Below, piece by piece: positions 9,729 through 22,014 of a stretch of 64,000 bases of DNA (its first letter is position 1; the number at the start of each line of letters is the position of its first letter). This stretch comes from Bromus sterilis (taxonomy: Eukaryota > Streptophyta > Magnoliopsida > Poales > Poaceae): contig OX465599.1 in NCBI GenBank assembly GCA_950022295.1, forward strand, positions 282,245,501 to 282,309,500, written 5' to 3'. A model generated the notes under the pieces. The model searched no databases, was not told the origin of the DNA, and worked only from the letters and a program-made list of their open reading frames with translations. The translations under genes were made by a program, and so were the position numbers.

Positions 9729-9746
9729 CCTCGAAAACGAATCGGT
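9729..9746 (-). pseudogene. LAG1/ASC1-like exon 1, part downstream of the CACTA
   Basis: On the minus strand this continues the exon at 20758-20905. Across the CACTA, with one GGT copy removed, the frame reads FLLDRFVFEA, the hallmark near the first membrane span of plant LAG1/ASC1 ceramide synthases. The frame then leaves recognisable LAG1 sequence, so the rest of the gene is absent or too diverged to see. Confidence 0.7.
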
Positions 9747-9794
9747 CACTAGTGGACAGACCCCCCTTTCGTCCAGCCCAAAGAAAGCATCGCT

Positions 9795-9965
9795 GAACCG
9801 GGACCGATGCCGGGCAACGGTCCCGGTTCGTCTGGAATGGGCAACGGTCCCGGTTCATGTGAGACAACGGTCCCGGTTGTTGCCACAAACCGGGACCAAT
9901 GCTCTCGCGACCAACACGTGGCGCACTGCGAGACATTGGTCCCGGTTGTTGGCAAAAACCGGGAC
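9795..9965. repeat. Left subterminal repeats of the CACTA
   Basis: At least six copies of GGTCCCGGTT or AACCGGGACC in alternating orientation, making short hairpins. Such subterminal motifs are where the TNPA-type protein of En/Spm elements binds. Confidence 0.8.
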
Positions 9966-10237
9966 TGTTGCCCTGGCTATATAAGCCCCCAACCAGCACT
10001 TTGCCATTTTGCCTCAAAAAATTTCAGGATTGTGTTGGGGTGGGGTGGGTGCTAGAATTTTTTTTCCTTTGATTGCACACCAGGTGTTCGACGAAATGTC
10101 CGAGCCACACTTAGGTCCTCAGAACACCGTATCCTCGGCCGAGGTTAGCAACCTTATCTTCTCCATCTGTAACTGATACAAAAATACTGCACGTGTGCAT
10201 ATATAGTGGTCTTTTCACTATTCACGAAGTTATTGTA

Positions 10238-13200
10238 ATGGTTAATTATATGACGCATATCGAAGCACGGATGCGATGGATGTACAGCGATCGACGCGGG
10301 TCCGAGTTTATTACAAACCTTCATACATTTCTCAATGTGGTTAATGCAAACAAAGTGGATAATTTTATGCCTTGTCCCTGTATTGACTGTCGGAACGTGG
10401 CGGAGTACTCTTCCTCGAGAACACTTCAAGGCCACCTGCTTCGGAGAGGTTTCATTCCCGGATATTATTGTTGGTCCAAGCACGGAGAAAGAGGGGTTAG
10501 GCAGGAAGACAATGAAGAAGAGGAGGATGATGATAGCTATCCTATGTCCCCTGAAGAATTCGGTGACACTGCAATGGAAGACAATGAAGAAGATGGAGCT
10601 CCTCGAGGTGACAATGAAGAAGAACAACGGGAATCGGATGAGACCGCTGATGGTCTTGGTCGGGTCATCTCTGATGCAAAGCGAGACTGTGAAACAGGAA
10701 AAGAGAAGGAGAAGTTGGAGACCATGCTAGAGGATCACAAAAAGCCCTTGCACCCAAATTGCGAAGATGGCAGCACAAAGCTCGGTACCACACTGGAACT
10801 GTTGAAATGGAAGGAAGATTTTGGTTGTTCTGACACCGGATTTGAGAAGTTACTGCAAATAATGAAGTCGAAGCTTCCACCGGATAACGAATTGCCCGCG
10901 ACAACACACGAAGCAAAGAAGGTTATCTGCCCTCTAGGATTAGATGTGCAGAAGATACATGCATGCATTAATGACTGCATCCTGTACCGCGGTGAAAAGT
11001 ACGAGAGTATGGATAAATGCCCGGTATGCACTGCGAGTCGGTACAAGATCAGACAAGATGACCCTGGTGATGCTGAGGGAGATGACGAGCCCCCGAGGAA
11101 GAGGGTTCCTGCTAAGGTTATGTGGTATGCTCCTATAATACCACGGTTGAAACGTCTGTTCAGAAACAAGGAGCATGCCAGGTTGCTGCGATGGCACAAA
11201 GAAGACCGTAATAAAGACGGGAAGTTGAGACACCCCGCTGATGGGTCGCAGTGGAGAAAAATCGAGAGAGGCCACTCAGGCTTTCAAAATTAAGCAAGAA
11301 ACTTATGGTTTGGTCTAAGTACAGATGGCATGAACCCTTTTAGAGAGCAGAGCTGCAGTCACAGCACCTGGCCTGTGACTCTATGTATCTACAACCTTCC
11401 TCCTTGGGTGTGCATGAAGCGGAAGTTCATCATGATGCCAATGCTCATCAAAGGACCGAGGAAACCCGGCAATGACATTGATGTTTACCTAAGGCCATTA
11501 GTCGATGAACTTTTGGAGCTGTGGGCCAAACCAGGTGTACGCGTGTGGGATGAGGACAAACAGGAGGAATTTGACCTGTGAGCGTTGCTTTTCGTAACCA
11601 TCAATGATTGGCCCGCTCTTAGTAACATTTCAGGACAGTCAAACAAGGGATACAATGCATGCACGCACTGTTTAGATAAGACTAAAGGTATATATTTGGA
11701 TAAATGTAAGAAGGTTGTGTACCTCGGGTGTCGTCAATTTCTGCCGCCCAATCATATCGTGAGAAAGAAAGGCAAGCATTTCAACGGTGAGGCAGATCAC
11801 CGGAAAAAGCCTAAGCTCCCTAAAGGTGCTGATGTATTTGGTATGGTGAATGACCTAGAAGTAATCTTTGGAAAGGGTCCTGGCAGTCAATCTGTTCCGA
11901 AAGACGTCATTACCGGACACGCGGCCATGTGGAAGAAGAAATCTATATTTTGGGAGCTACCCTATTGGGTAGACCTAGAGGTCCGTTCTTCAATCGACAT
12001 GATGCACGTGACGAAGAATTTTTGCGTGAACCTGCTAGGGTTCCTGGGCGTGTATGGGAAGTCAAAAGATACACCAGAAGCACGGGAGGACCAGCAACGT
12101 ATGAAAGACCCATACCACAGGCATACTGATAAAGGGCGTCTAAGCAGCTACGCTCTTACCAAAGCAGAGAAGGAAATCTTTTTTGAATGCCTTAGAAGTA
12201 TCAAGGTCCCGGCAGGCTTCTCGTCAAATATAAAGGGAATAATAAATATGGCAGAGAAAAATTTCCAGAACCTCAAGTCTCATGATTGCCACGTGATTAT
12301 GACGCAGTTGCTTCCGGTTGCATTGCGGGGGCTTCTACCAGAAAATGTTCGAGTACCCATTGTGAAGCTATGTGCATTTCTCAATGCAATATCTCAGAAG
12401 GTAATCGATCATGCAAGTCTGGAAAGGCTACAGAAGGATGTGGTCCAATGTCTCGTCAGTTTTGAGTTGGTGTTCCCCCCCGTCCTTCAATATTATGACG
12501 CATCTGCTGGTTCACCTGGTCGACGAGATTGCCATTCTAGGTCGTGTATTTCTACACAATATGTTCCCCTTCGAGAGGTTCATGGGAGTTTTAAAGAAAT
12601 ATGTTCGTAACCGTGCAAGGCCAGAAGGAAGCATCTCCAAGGGCTATGGAACAGAGGAGGTCATTGAGTTCTGTGTTGACTTTATTCCTGACCTTAAGCC
12701 GATGGTGTTCTGAATCGCGGTATGAGGGGAGACTGAGTGGAAAAGGAACGCTAGGAAAGAAAGCAAAGATATTTCAGGACGGGCATTCTTTGACTCAAGC
12801 ACACTACACAGTTCTACAAAGTTCTATCTTCGTCCAACCGTATATCGAGGAACACAAGAATGTTCTACGCTCCAAGTTCCCGGGGGAGGATGACCAATGG
12901 ATTCAAGTCAAACACATGGAGACTTTCAGCACTTGGTTGCAATTACGTCTCATGCATGACACCACTATTGGAAATCAACTCTACTTGCTGGCCGCGACAC
13001 CGTCTGAGACTGTATTGACTTTCCAAGGGTACGAGATAAATGGGAATACATTTTACACGGTCGCCCAAGATAAGAAGAGCACCAACCAAAACAGTGGTGT
13101 CCGCTTTGATGCAACAAACGAGGATGGTACAAAGGACACATACTATGGTTACATAGATGAGATATGGGAACTTAACTATGGACCTACTTTTAAGGTCCCT

Positions 13201-13591
13201 TTGTTTCGGTGCAGTTGGGTCAACATGAATGTAGATGGGGTAAAGGTCGACCAGCTGTACGGAATGACAACAGTGGATCTCAAGAATCTTGGTCACACTG
13301 ACGACCCATTCGTCCTAGCCAAAGATGTGGCTCAGGTTTTCTATGTGAAGGACATGTCTTCTAGACCGAAAAAAAAGGAAAAACAAGGATACGAATACAT
13401 CAGACAATGAGCCCAGGCGTCACATAGTTCTTTCAGGAAAAAGAAACATTGTCGGAGTCGAGGACAAGACAGACATGTCCGAAGATTACGATAAGTTTCA
13501 TGAAATTCCTCCATTCACAGTGAAAACTGACCCAACTATCCCATTAAGCAATGAAGATGCTCCGTGGTTACGGCCCAAGAAGCGATCATAA
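10238..13591 (+). pseudogene. TNP2-like CACTA transposase, frameshifted
   Basis: Residues 1-90 form the transposase-associated domain (RMRWMYSDRR, CPCIDCRN, HLLRRGFIPGYYCWSKHGE). After an acidic linker comes the Transposase_21 core with PLGLDVQKIHACINDCILYRG, KCPVC, STDGMNPF (Asp at 11324), FVTINDW (Asp at 11606) and SIDMMHVTKNF (Asp at 11996), followed by a conserved C-terminal part (FLHNMFPFERFMGVLKKYV, CSWVN, DPFVLA). The frame is lost near 11290, a TGA at 11579-11581 sits where related proteins have Arg, and further shifts fall near 12475 (a C run), 12705 and 13375 (an A run). The family end motif reaches a stop at 13589-13591. Start chosen at the ATG nearest the conserved domain. It should cut at CACTA termini, but this copy is inactive. 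Confidence 0.88.
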
Positions 13592-14759
13592 GCAATGTAG
13601 GAAACAAGTGATGTGTAATAATGTATTGAACCATTGGTGATTTTTTTGTGATGTTTGCAATTAGCCAAGTTTGAACATGATGCTTTCCAATTGTAGTGCT
13701 TTCCAATTTCAAAATGCGGTCAAAACGGGGGAGGGGGGCATGGCCGGTGATAGCTAGGTGTGGAATCTTGCAAAACTCTTTGTAGATCTCTGATGAAATG
13801 AGTACTTGTGCACTTGGAAATGTTTTTTTTGAAAAAATAAAGAGCAATCTATCAAGCACTTGTAGTTCAAATTTCACCCCGTTCCAACTGAATTGGCGGC
13901 AATTTGTCTTTTTCAGCAGAGGTGCATAAGAAACATTTTACATAGAAACTTTTGTAAATTGTTAATAAAATATGGTCTAGTATAATAAAAAAATGGGTTG
14001 GTTCAAATTGACATCAAATATTTGGTAGATCCTTCACAAAAAGACCCTACTTTCGGCACTCGAAAAATGAAAAATGGATTTTTCGTGCAACGGAAATGAA
14101 AACTTCCTTTGGCAAACTTGTTGGCCATTCAAATATACACACATATGCAAAATATGAGATCATTTGGGGAAACTATCATTTCAAATTAGCTATAACTTTG
14201 GCCATTTGGCTTGAAAGCCATGAACCTTCATACTCGATAGCCCATTTTGAGAAGACTTTTGAATAGATTTGCATTATTCCAAGTTTGTTGGTTTGTATGG
14301 TTACTAGGACATAAATTAGGATGCAATGCAAAGGTTTTATATTTTTTTGATTTTTTTTGAATTGTTTAAGCACCGATTTCAAATTGCGGTCAAAACGGGG
14401 GAGGGGGAGCATGGCCGGTGATAGCTAGGTGTGGAATCTTGCAAAACTCTTTGTAGATCTCTGATGAAATGAGTACTTGTGCACTTGGAAATGTTTTTTT
14501 GAAAAAATAAAGAGCAATCTATCAAGCACTTGTAGTTCAAAAATAAAGAGCAAATATTTGAAAATGCATTTTTAATTGAAAATAGTAAAATTGTATAGTT
14601 AAAAAAATATTTTTCAAAACAAAAAATGGTTTTGGATTAGTTAATTAAATTGAAGCACTTTTGCTGTTAAAAGTTTTTTCAAATTCCAAACAAAAAATCA
14701 TTTTAAATTGAAACACCTAACTAATTAAAAAAGAAAGTAAATTTGAAAATGGCGGGAAG
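13592..14759. other. AT-rich spacer of the CACTA with a direct duplication
   Basis: No coding signal. A ~160-bp block starting TTCAAAATGCGGTCAAAACG near 13708 is repeated directly at about 14379, sharing GGCCGGTGATAGCTAGGTG and GTGCACTTGGAAATG. The copies are nearly identical, so the duplication is recent. Confidence 0.6.
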
Positions 14760-14774
14760 CCGAAACATTGCATA

Positions 14775-14990
14775 AAAGGGTCAACGATCCCGGTTGGTAG
14801 AACCAACCGGGACCAAAGACTCAACGGTCCCGGTTGGTGCTACCAACCGGGATCGATGACCCTGGTGCGACGTGGCAGCACCAGGCCCCTCCCCGCCCAG
14901 GCCAACGGTCCCGGTTGGTGCTACCAACCGGGACCGTTGAGTCTTTGGTCCCGGTTGGTGCTACCAACCGGGATCGATGACCCTTTCTAT
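14775..14990. repeat. Internal cluster of TCCCGGTTGGT hairpins in the CACTA
   Basis: Four TCCCGGTTGGT...ACCAACCGGGA hairpins with 3-7-base loops lie between the two CACTA genes. They resemble the subterminal repeats yet are 5 kb from either end. Confidence 0.75.
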
Positions 14991-16530
14991 AATACCCCGC
15001 AACCTCTTCTTCCTCCCCCAACTCCACCAAATCCCCCAACCTCTTCTTCTTCCGCGCGGAATTCGCCGTCGACGTCGGAAGGCTGCCCGCCGATTCGACG
15101 CACCGAGCCCCTCTCCGGCCTCCCCGAGCTCTTCGTCGCCTTCACCGTGAGCTGCTCGATTTTTTTCCCCTCCTAGCTCCCCTCCTCGTACTCTCCTTCA
15201 CCGTGAGTCGTGCACCCGAGCAGTTCTAGCTCACGCTTTTGGCACCAGCGCACTCCCCGAGCACCGTAGAGTCCATTCCCCCCCTTGGCGCACTCAAATT
15301 CGCCCCCGTGTAGAAGACGCCGTTGACGCCCGACGTGCAGGCCCGCCATTGTCGACCCCGAGCTCGATTCCGTCCACCTCGCGCCACGCCCCGGCTACGG
15401 TTCGATGTGGTTTGAACAGCTCGTTCGATTGGAACAAGAATCACGCGAAACCATCCACCAGAACGTGCGCTAGCTCGTCGCCAGTGAGCTCCGCCGTGTT
15501 CCTCGTCGCCGGCGGGATTTCGTGAGGCTGACCGGTGGGTCCTCCCGGTCAGGTTTTCTGTTAGTGGCTAATGAGCCACTGACAGCTGGGCCCCACCCCC
15601 TGCTAACTATCTCTGTTAGGACAAATAGAAAAATTAACCTTTAGATTAATATGTCTCACTGACAGTGGGCCCGTGGCCTTTTAACTTATTAAATAGATTT
15701 AATTAGCACTGAAGTCACTGACCACTGGGCCCCATTGTCAGATTAATAAAAAAAAGAATTTAATAAAAATTCCAGAGGCTGACAAGTGGGCCCAGAGGCT
15801 TTTCTGTTTATTTAAATGTTTTATAAATAAACAGAGGCTGACATGTGGGACCCACATGTCAGGCACTTGTGGATAATTTTTTGGATAATGTTGTAATAAT
15901 AATAAAAAGAAATTCAAAAATTCTTTTTAAATGATTTAAACTTTGAAATTCAATATCTTTTAAACCGTAACTCAGATTCAAATACTTTATACATGAAAAT
16001 TGATCAGAAAAATATAACGAATACGAATACGCTATCCATATGTGATCGTGGAACTATATATATAAACTGTACAGGTACGTTCATTGCAGACACCGTCATC
16101 GGTCCCCCCTAACACGGATCTGCCGAGTCACCTCAAGTGTGAGATATCGAGGAGAAATCCTCGGGGCTCCACTTGATGTCGACTCCGTAGCTCCGCCTTA
16201 GGGCCCCGGATCTGCCTGGTACTGTTCGTGGCCCAAGAGCAGGAGTACCCCAGCGGAGCTTACTACGACGTCGAGTACCCGACTGACCAGGAGTAGTTTC
16301 GGTGGTTCCCAGGCGAGGTCGCCATTAGCGCCGAGCTTATTGCATCGTTTTACGTTAGATCACCGATTTCATTTCATTTGTCATGCCTTGTATTGTTTGC
16401 TATGATTGCCGTGTATTTACTGTTTCTCCCCCCCTTTAATCTCCGGTAGACTCTGCTGCTACCGTTGACTACACCGCTGCCGCCTACGATTTTCATTATA
16501 ATAGCTTGCAATTCTTAATTTGCAGATACT
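14991..16530. other. Putative 5' region of the second CACTA gene
   Basis: GC-rich near 15000-15550, then AT-rich with phrases such as GACATGTGGGACCCACATGTCA (15838). An acceptor-like TTTGCAG at 16519-16525 lies just before the ATG at 16531, so an upstream non-coding exon is likely, perhaps around 16080-16330. No protein recognised here. Confidence 0.4.
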
Positions 16531-19500
16531 ATGGATCCAATTTTTCATAGAGATGAAAATGAGGAAAACTTGCTTCACGATATGATCAACGACAATGAAG
16601 GTCAAGATGTCACCCGCCGGTTTCTGAACGATTCCGGTGAGGGAGACGAGTCTCTCCACCGAGAAGAAGCATCGGACGGGAGACAAGTCGGCTCCGGCTC
16701 CGCCTCTGGCGGAACCTTTAATCTCGAAAACACCGGCGAGGTTGATTAAAATGTTGTTAATTAAAATGCAGCTGTATATGTACATGCATATATTAACACT
16801 CTTTCTTCTTTTAGCCCTCCGGATCCGGATTCGGCCATTCCTCCGCAAGACCGAAACGAGGCCCAACCAAAAACTTGGCTGACAATGTGAGGTATAGGAT
16901 CGAAGAGGTCGGTCCAGACGGCGAACCGTTAGCTCCGGATGATGTCAAGAAAAAATTTGTGAAGGCATGCGAAACTCTTGTGAGGGACAACATCCCGATC
17001 ACCATTCGAGAATGGATGCAGCTAAAGGACCCTACAATCTCGTTTGTGTGCGACACCATGAAAGACAGGCTTTGGAACATGCTCATGCATAATTTTCTCC
17101 TGCGGATGCCAGAGGTGGATATTCCAGCTCAGGAGGCGGCAGCTAGACTGGAGCTAGAGGCTAGAGTCAAGAAGTTTGCTCTCAGCAAGATGGCCAAGCA
17201 ATTCAAGAATTGGAAGAAAAACTTGTACCTAAAATTTGTCAAGTTAGACAAGACTCCGGATTTCGAACACGGCTATGGTAAGATAAGAGAGCAGTGGGAT
17301 GATTTTGTGGCGTACAAGACATCGGAGCACGCGCAGCAAAGGTCTGAAATAAATCAGACGAATGCCGCTAAGAAGATTTACCACCATAAAATGGGGCATG
17401 CTGGCTACGCCGGTTGCATGCCTAGGTGGGAGGCAATTGAGGCCAAGTATTTTGATGCCGGGATCACTCCAGAGCCTACAACATGGAACGAACGGACAAG
17501 AAACTGGTTTTACGGCCATGGGGGCACGTTGGACCAAGATGGGAAGGCAATATATAACCAGTCACACATAGATGATCCCCTGCTGCCCATCGATGATATT
17601 AGAGATGCAGTACGTGATATTGAAGAGGGACGGTTCATTCCCGATAGCGAGGACGACGAGCTCACACGCGCCCTAAAAAATAAAGAACACCCAGGACGAG
17701 CACGAGGCACGCCAGACTCCAAGTGTTGGAAACTTGCCTTCCCTTCGGAAAGCAAGAAATATCCAGATAAAAGCCATCAGAGGAGGAAGGAAAGGGAGGC
17801 AACTGAGAAAGCGGCGGCTGAGAGAGAGAAAGTGGCGAATGAGGCTGAGAAAACGGCTACCAAAGAGCGGCTGCGTAATGTAGAATAAGGCTTAAAGCGG
17901 GCGGAGGAGCTGATCGGCAGACTTAGCCAGCAAAGTGGCGGCCAACCTCAACAGCTCTTGTTAGAAACTGGATTCGATGCTACCGGCGCCCCATCGAATC
18001 GGAAAAGCTCCCAAGCTTCCACGCAGCTCCAGCAGAATGATGATGATGCACTGACAACGGCTGCTCCTAAACGCTACCCAGTGGATTATATCACGGAGAG
18101 CACACGTTGTGATCTTAAGGTGCAAGTGATGAACTTAAAGGTGACGGTGGCGGTCGGCATGGCCCTATCAATCCCGGAGAAACCAACTTATCATTGCAAC
18201 CCGACTCCAGAAGGGTACGCTGTCGTCATGGTGGATGATGTGATGGATGATTATGAGGAGCTGAAGCTGGACCACCCTGCAGGTGAAGATGGGGAGCTGA
18301 AAGAACTAGGAGAAGCAAAAAAGGGGAGTGTTCTATGGCGAAAGGAGCACATCGTGCTTCCAGATTATGTGCCGCCAAGGTCACCCACTCTTCAGAAGAG
18401 CAATCCAACTTCGCCGCCACGTGACCATTCTTCACTGCAACCATCGCCTTCACCGCCTCACCACTCTCCGGCTCAGCCGTCTCCACCGTCGCCTCAGGCA
18501 TCTCCACCGTCGCCTCAGCCGTCTCCATCTCCTGAGCCTCAGAGCCAGAAGCGGAAGCGTACCTATACTAGGAGGGGCAGCAAGAAATCACCGAAACGTA
18601 AGCGATCACCCCTCCCAAAAGTTCCTCATCAGAATATGAAGAAGCTACCCGGAGAGATGACACCTGAGGAACTGGAAGTGTCCGTAAAAATGTCTTATGA
18701 AAAGTGGAAGATTGATGTGGCCAACAAGAAGAAGCCGATAGAGCCATTATTCCCGCGCACCCCAAAAGATCACGCCGCGTGCGCGAAACTGAAGAAGAAG
18801 CACAACCCCATACCGCTCACATCAGACTATGAACGCTCTATTACAAAGTCGGCTGAGGAAAAAGAGCGGAGAGTCGGAAAAGAGATTGCCCAGCTCGGAC
18901 TACAGAAAGAACAATCGACCGAACCGCTCAAAGTGCACACTTGGCTGCGCCCCCAGCAGCATCAGGTCGATGCGTATGATCCGAACAAAGATCCGGAGTT
19001 TATAAGACAGTACGGAGCAAAAGCCCAGGCAGTAGGATTGTCTATTACTGATTACCTGAGCCGTCTCGATGAGTTCGGGAACGACGAGGAATTCGTACCG
19101 GCATACCAATACCAACACGGGTATCCTCTCGTCAAACCCGAGTTAGTCAAGGATCTACCAACAAAGATGCGAAAATTGCATGACTGGTACATGGAAAAAT
19201 CTGCTAAATCCGAAAACTGGATCTACGCTAAATTTCAGAACGAGCATTACGGGCATGGACAAGGCTTTGATCTGATTGAATTCTCAGAATTATTTCAGTT
19301 TTACAATGGAGACGCCATCGACAAATCTATCGTCAGTGCATATTGTCTGTAAGTACCATTAATTTCAGTGATCAAGCCTTTCTAGCTCAGTTCATTTGTT
19401 TCATGTACAATCTTACACTCATCACTAAACTAATTATATATGCAGAATGAAGATTCTCGAATGCAAGAAAGGACAAATCTATGACATTGGGTTCGTTGAC

Positions 19501-20330
19501 TGCCAGTTCGTTCATGAAAGAACTCTCAAAGAGAAGCCCAACCAGACAGAGAACAACTTGTTGCAATCGTTGACGTATTTCGGCACAAGAAGGGAAATAC
19601 TATTTCCTTACAACTTCGAGTGAGTGTTACTGTCTCGCACACATTCTATTTTGCTTGCTCGGTGTTAAGCGTATAATTGACTCTTTATGCGTGTGCAGCT
19701 TCCACTTTATTCTGTTGATCATTGTTCCGGACGAAGGAGTAGTAAAAGTCATGGACCCGGGACGCAGATCTATGAAATCATGGGAGGACATGCAAGCATG
19801 CCTCCAGAGGGTTTGGAAACGGTTCACCGCCAAAACACCGGGTCTTCCGGCAGAGCTTACATTTGAATCACTGAATGTAAGTACTACTTGCTAGATCCGT
19901 GCATCTTTTTGATTCTAGTTTCAGTATAATTATCATGCTGATTATAATATTCATTGATCTCCGTTCTCGTAAAGTGTTTGAGACAGGGACCCGGGAATAA
20001 CTTATGTGGATATTATGTCTGCGAGTTCATTCGCCAGACGACCAAAGAGACGGCCGCAATCCGAAACATAAGGAAAATTGAAGTACGATAAACAACATTC
20101 AATACTTTAATTTATTGCGTTAAATTGTGTTTAGTTTCATTCATATATATTGATCCCTTTCTTTTAATTAGATCGAACGAATGCAGGACGGTCTTCTACC
20201 ACGAGAACGCGTGCGAGCAATTCAAGAGGAAATCGCCGGATTCTTATTAGACCATGTCATAGCTCCGACCGGAGAGTTCTTTCACCCTCATTTTTTGGAA
20301 GACAAGTGGCCAAGGACCGATGTAAATTAG
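16531..20330 (+). CDS. CACTA second gene: plant transposase (Ptta/En-Spm-like) fused to Ulp1-like protease
   Basis: Six exons keep frame across five GT-AG introns: 16531-16740, 16815-19348, 19446-19619, 19699-19876, 19975-20082 and 20172-20330, or 3,363 bp (1,120 codons). Exon 2 has a block like the plant Ptta/En-Spm transposase family (KNWKKNLYLKFV, REQWDDFVAYK, HKMGHAGYAG), a Lys/Glu-rich coiled-coil-like stretch, a Pro/Ser-rich linker (about 18400-18540) and a basic segment KRKRTYTRRG. Exons 4-6 form a C48 (Ulp1) cysteine protease end: FHFILLIIVPD, VMDPGRR, then RQGPGNNLCGYYVCEF with the expected His, Asp, Gln and Cys. One in-frame TAA at 17886-17888 is the only break seen. Its place in the element suggests a TNPA-like DNA-binding role; the protease role (SUMO-like substrates) is inferred from the family. 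Confidence 0.8.
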
Positions 20331-20757
20331 ATCGAACTCGTGTGAGTACCGTTTGTGTAATACATGTTCGACCAAGCACGAGGAATGAGATGGTGTATAT
20401 GATATATTCGTGACGATAATGTGTAATATATATTGTGGTTCCTTCATTGGTGCTTTAATTTATATATATATGGTACCATTTAATTGAATACAAAACACGA
20501 AATAAATAAATGAAAAAAAATCAGAAAATAGGGCTAAAAAGGGGGGCAGTGGAGCCTCTTCGGTCCCGGTTCTTCCTATCAACCGGGACCGATGACCCCT
20601 CCCCCCCTCGCTGCGCGCCTGGGCACGTGGAGCCTCTTCGGTCCCGGTTCGTGGGCCAACCGGGATCATCATTGGTCCCGAGTTATTGGTCCCGGGTGTG
20701 GAACCGGGACCGAAGGCCCATATGAACCGGGATAATATGGGGGTCTGTCCACTAGTG
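20331..20757. repeat. Right subterminal region of the CACTA
   Basis: AT-rich leader, then GGTCCCGGTT/AACCGGGACC repeats at about 20560-20735 in both orientations, ending in the inverted terminus GGGGGTCTGTCCACTAGTG. Confidence 0.8.
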
Positions 20758-20905
20758 GGTCGAGGAGGAAGCGCAAGGCGGGGAAGAAGGCGGCGAGGAT
20801 GGGGAGCACGGCGTAGTCGCCGTAGGCCGGGTAGGCCTCCGCCTCCCGGTCCACGGGCGTGGAAGACGAATAGGATCTTGTGAAGAGCTCCACGAGGGCC
20901 TCCAT
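20758..20905 (-). pseudogene. LAG1/ASC1-like ceramide synthase, 5' part of exon 1
   Basis: The minus-strand ATG at 20905 opens a 49-codon frame (MEALVELFTRSYSS, AYPAYGDYAVLPILAAFFPALRFLLD) that runs into the CACTA target site. The continuation RFVFEA is on the other side at 9746. The pattern of a short N-terminus, then a membrane segment LPILAAFFPALRFLLDRFVFE, is that of plant LAG1 homologues, ER membrane enzymes that N-acylate sphingoid bases. An in-frame upstream ATG exists (20950), but related proteins begin at MEALVE. No later exon was found, so this is a disrupted or captured fragment. The flanking inverted repeats favour capture. Confidence 0.72.
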
Positions 20906-21276
20906 TGCGAGCAGGAGATCCGAATCCAAATCCAAGAAACGAACCCCCAACTGGTAACTGGATCCATAGATCCCACGGGGCGCGGAAAATGGACGCGCTG
21001 CCGATCCGAGGAGTCGAGTGAGGCGCTGCCGAGCTGGGGAGGTGGATGGATGGATGGATGAGTCAATACGAGGCTACCGCGAGGTGAGATTTGGTCTTGG
21101 TGGAAGGAACCGAGCAAGAACTGATATCATGTGCCCTTGGTGGTAACGGATTGCTGGGAACGGGAATGGACGGATGCACTGGCTGGGCTAGCGCCCTTTT
21201 CTGCGGGAGATGGGGCTGGGCCGAGCGCTCCGCAGGCATCAACAATGGCGGCGATGAGTGAGAGGAGGGAGAGTAG
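20906..21276. other. 5' flank of the LAG1 exon
   Basis: GC-rich sequence with no separate gene seen. In the minus direction this is the presumed 5' UTR and promoter of the LAG1 fragment. Confidence 0.4.
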
Positions 21277-21530
21277 TGGTGGTGGGGGAATCACACGAGG
21301 CGGTGGGTGATAAAGGATGCGGGGAGAGAGAGAAGGGCCGGGCTGACGCGAGCAAGGCAGACAGCCACCGGCGGAGATTCCTGCGGGGATGGGAAAAGGG
21401 ACAGTTGATTAGATATTTTTTAAAACTGCGACAGCGGGTTATCAGGGTTATCAGCAACGCTAGTCGGTTTTCTATGCACGTATCTTGATGCGGCAATGGA
21501 CAATGAAGATATGACTTGTACCCGCTAGTG
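21277..21530 (+). repeat. Right arm of imperfect inverted repeat flanking the LAG1 exon
   Basis: Partner of 8525-8766; see shared blocks there. The arms are of the length typical of Mutator-like element termini. Confidence 0.6.
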
Positions 21531-22014
21531 TTGGTACATATGCATTTTTATTATTTTCATAGCATAATTTGTATTTCATGGTGATGTACGGTTATTTTAC
21601 TAAGGAAATTTAACCGTACCACTAATCTGAATATAAGTTTCACTGTCAATCCATTAAAAAATGCCGCCCAAACCCACATGAAATTTAACTGCGTAGAACA
21701 GTAGCATGCTACAACGAAGATCTATGACGCGGTTGGCACAGAACTATAGCCTGCAATGGCACATATCGTGATGCCCATCTGAGCCGGCACAACCGAACCA
21801 AAACGGCGTCATGTTTACCAAATCCTATACGTGGTCCAGTCGCAGTTATTAAATTAGCAATACACCAGGAATACATTCATGCATACGGTCTGTATAGCGG
21901 ACCCACCACCTCCTGCAGCTAGCGTGGACCAATCACAAACCGAGCTCACGTGTGCTCGGGTACACAAGATGACTTTCGCATGTGCAACCTAGCTACTGCA
22001 ATGAATTATACATG
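21531..22014. other. Intergenic between LAG1 fragment and DUF247 gene
   Basis: No gene. 21619-21664 repeats 6476-6525 in direct orientation, and 21918-21967 (with CACGTG) matches 4776-4825 inverted. For the DUF247 gene this is the 3' flank. Confidence 0.4.

Larger units (their letters stand above)
9747..20757 (+). mobile_element. CACTA (En/Spm) transposon, 11,011 bp
   Basis: The termini are CACTAGTGGACAGACCCCC at 9747 and its inverse at 20739-20757, and a 3-bp target duplication GGT flanks it (9744-9746 and 20758-20760). Both ends carry subterminal copies of GGTCCCGGTT and its inverse. Inside are a TNP2-type transposase (10238-13591) and a second multi-exon gene (16531-20330), the usual two-gene plan of autonomous grass CACTA elements. 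The transposase is broken, so this copy would need help to move. It sits in exon 1 of a LAG1-like gene. Confidence 0.95.
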
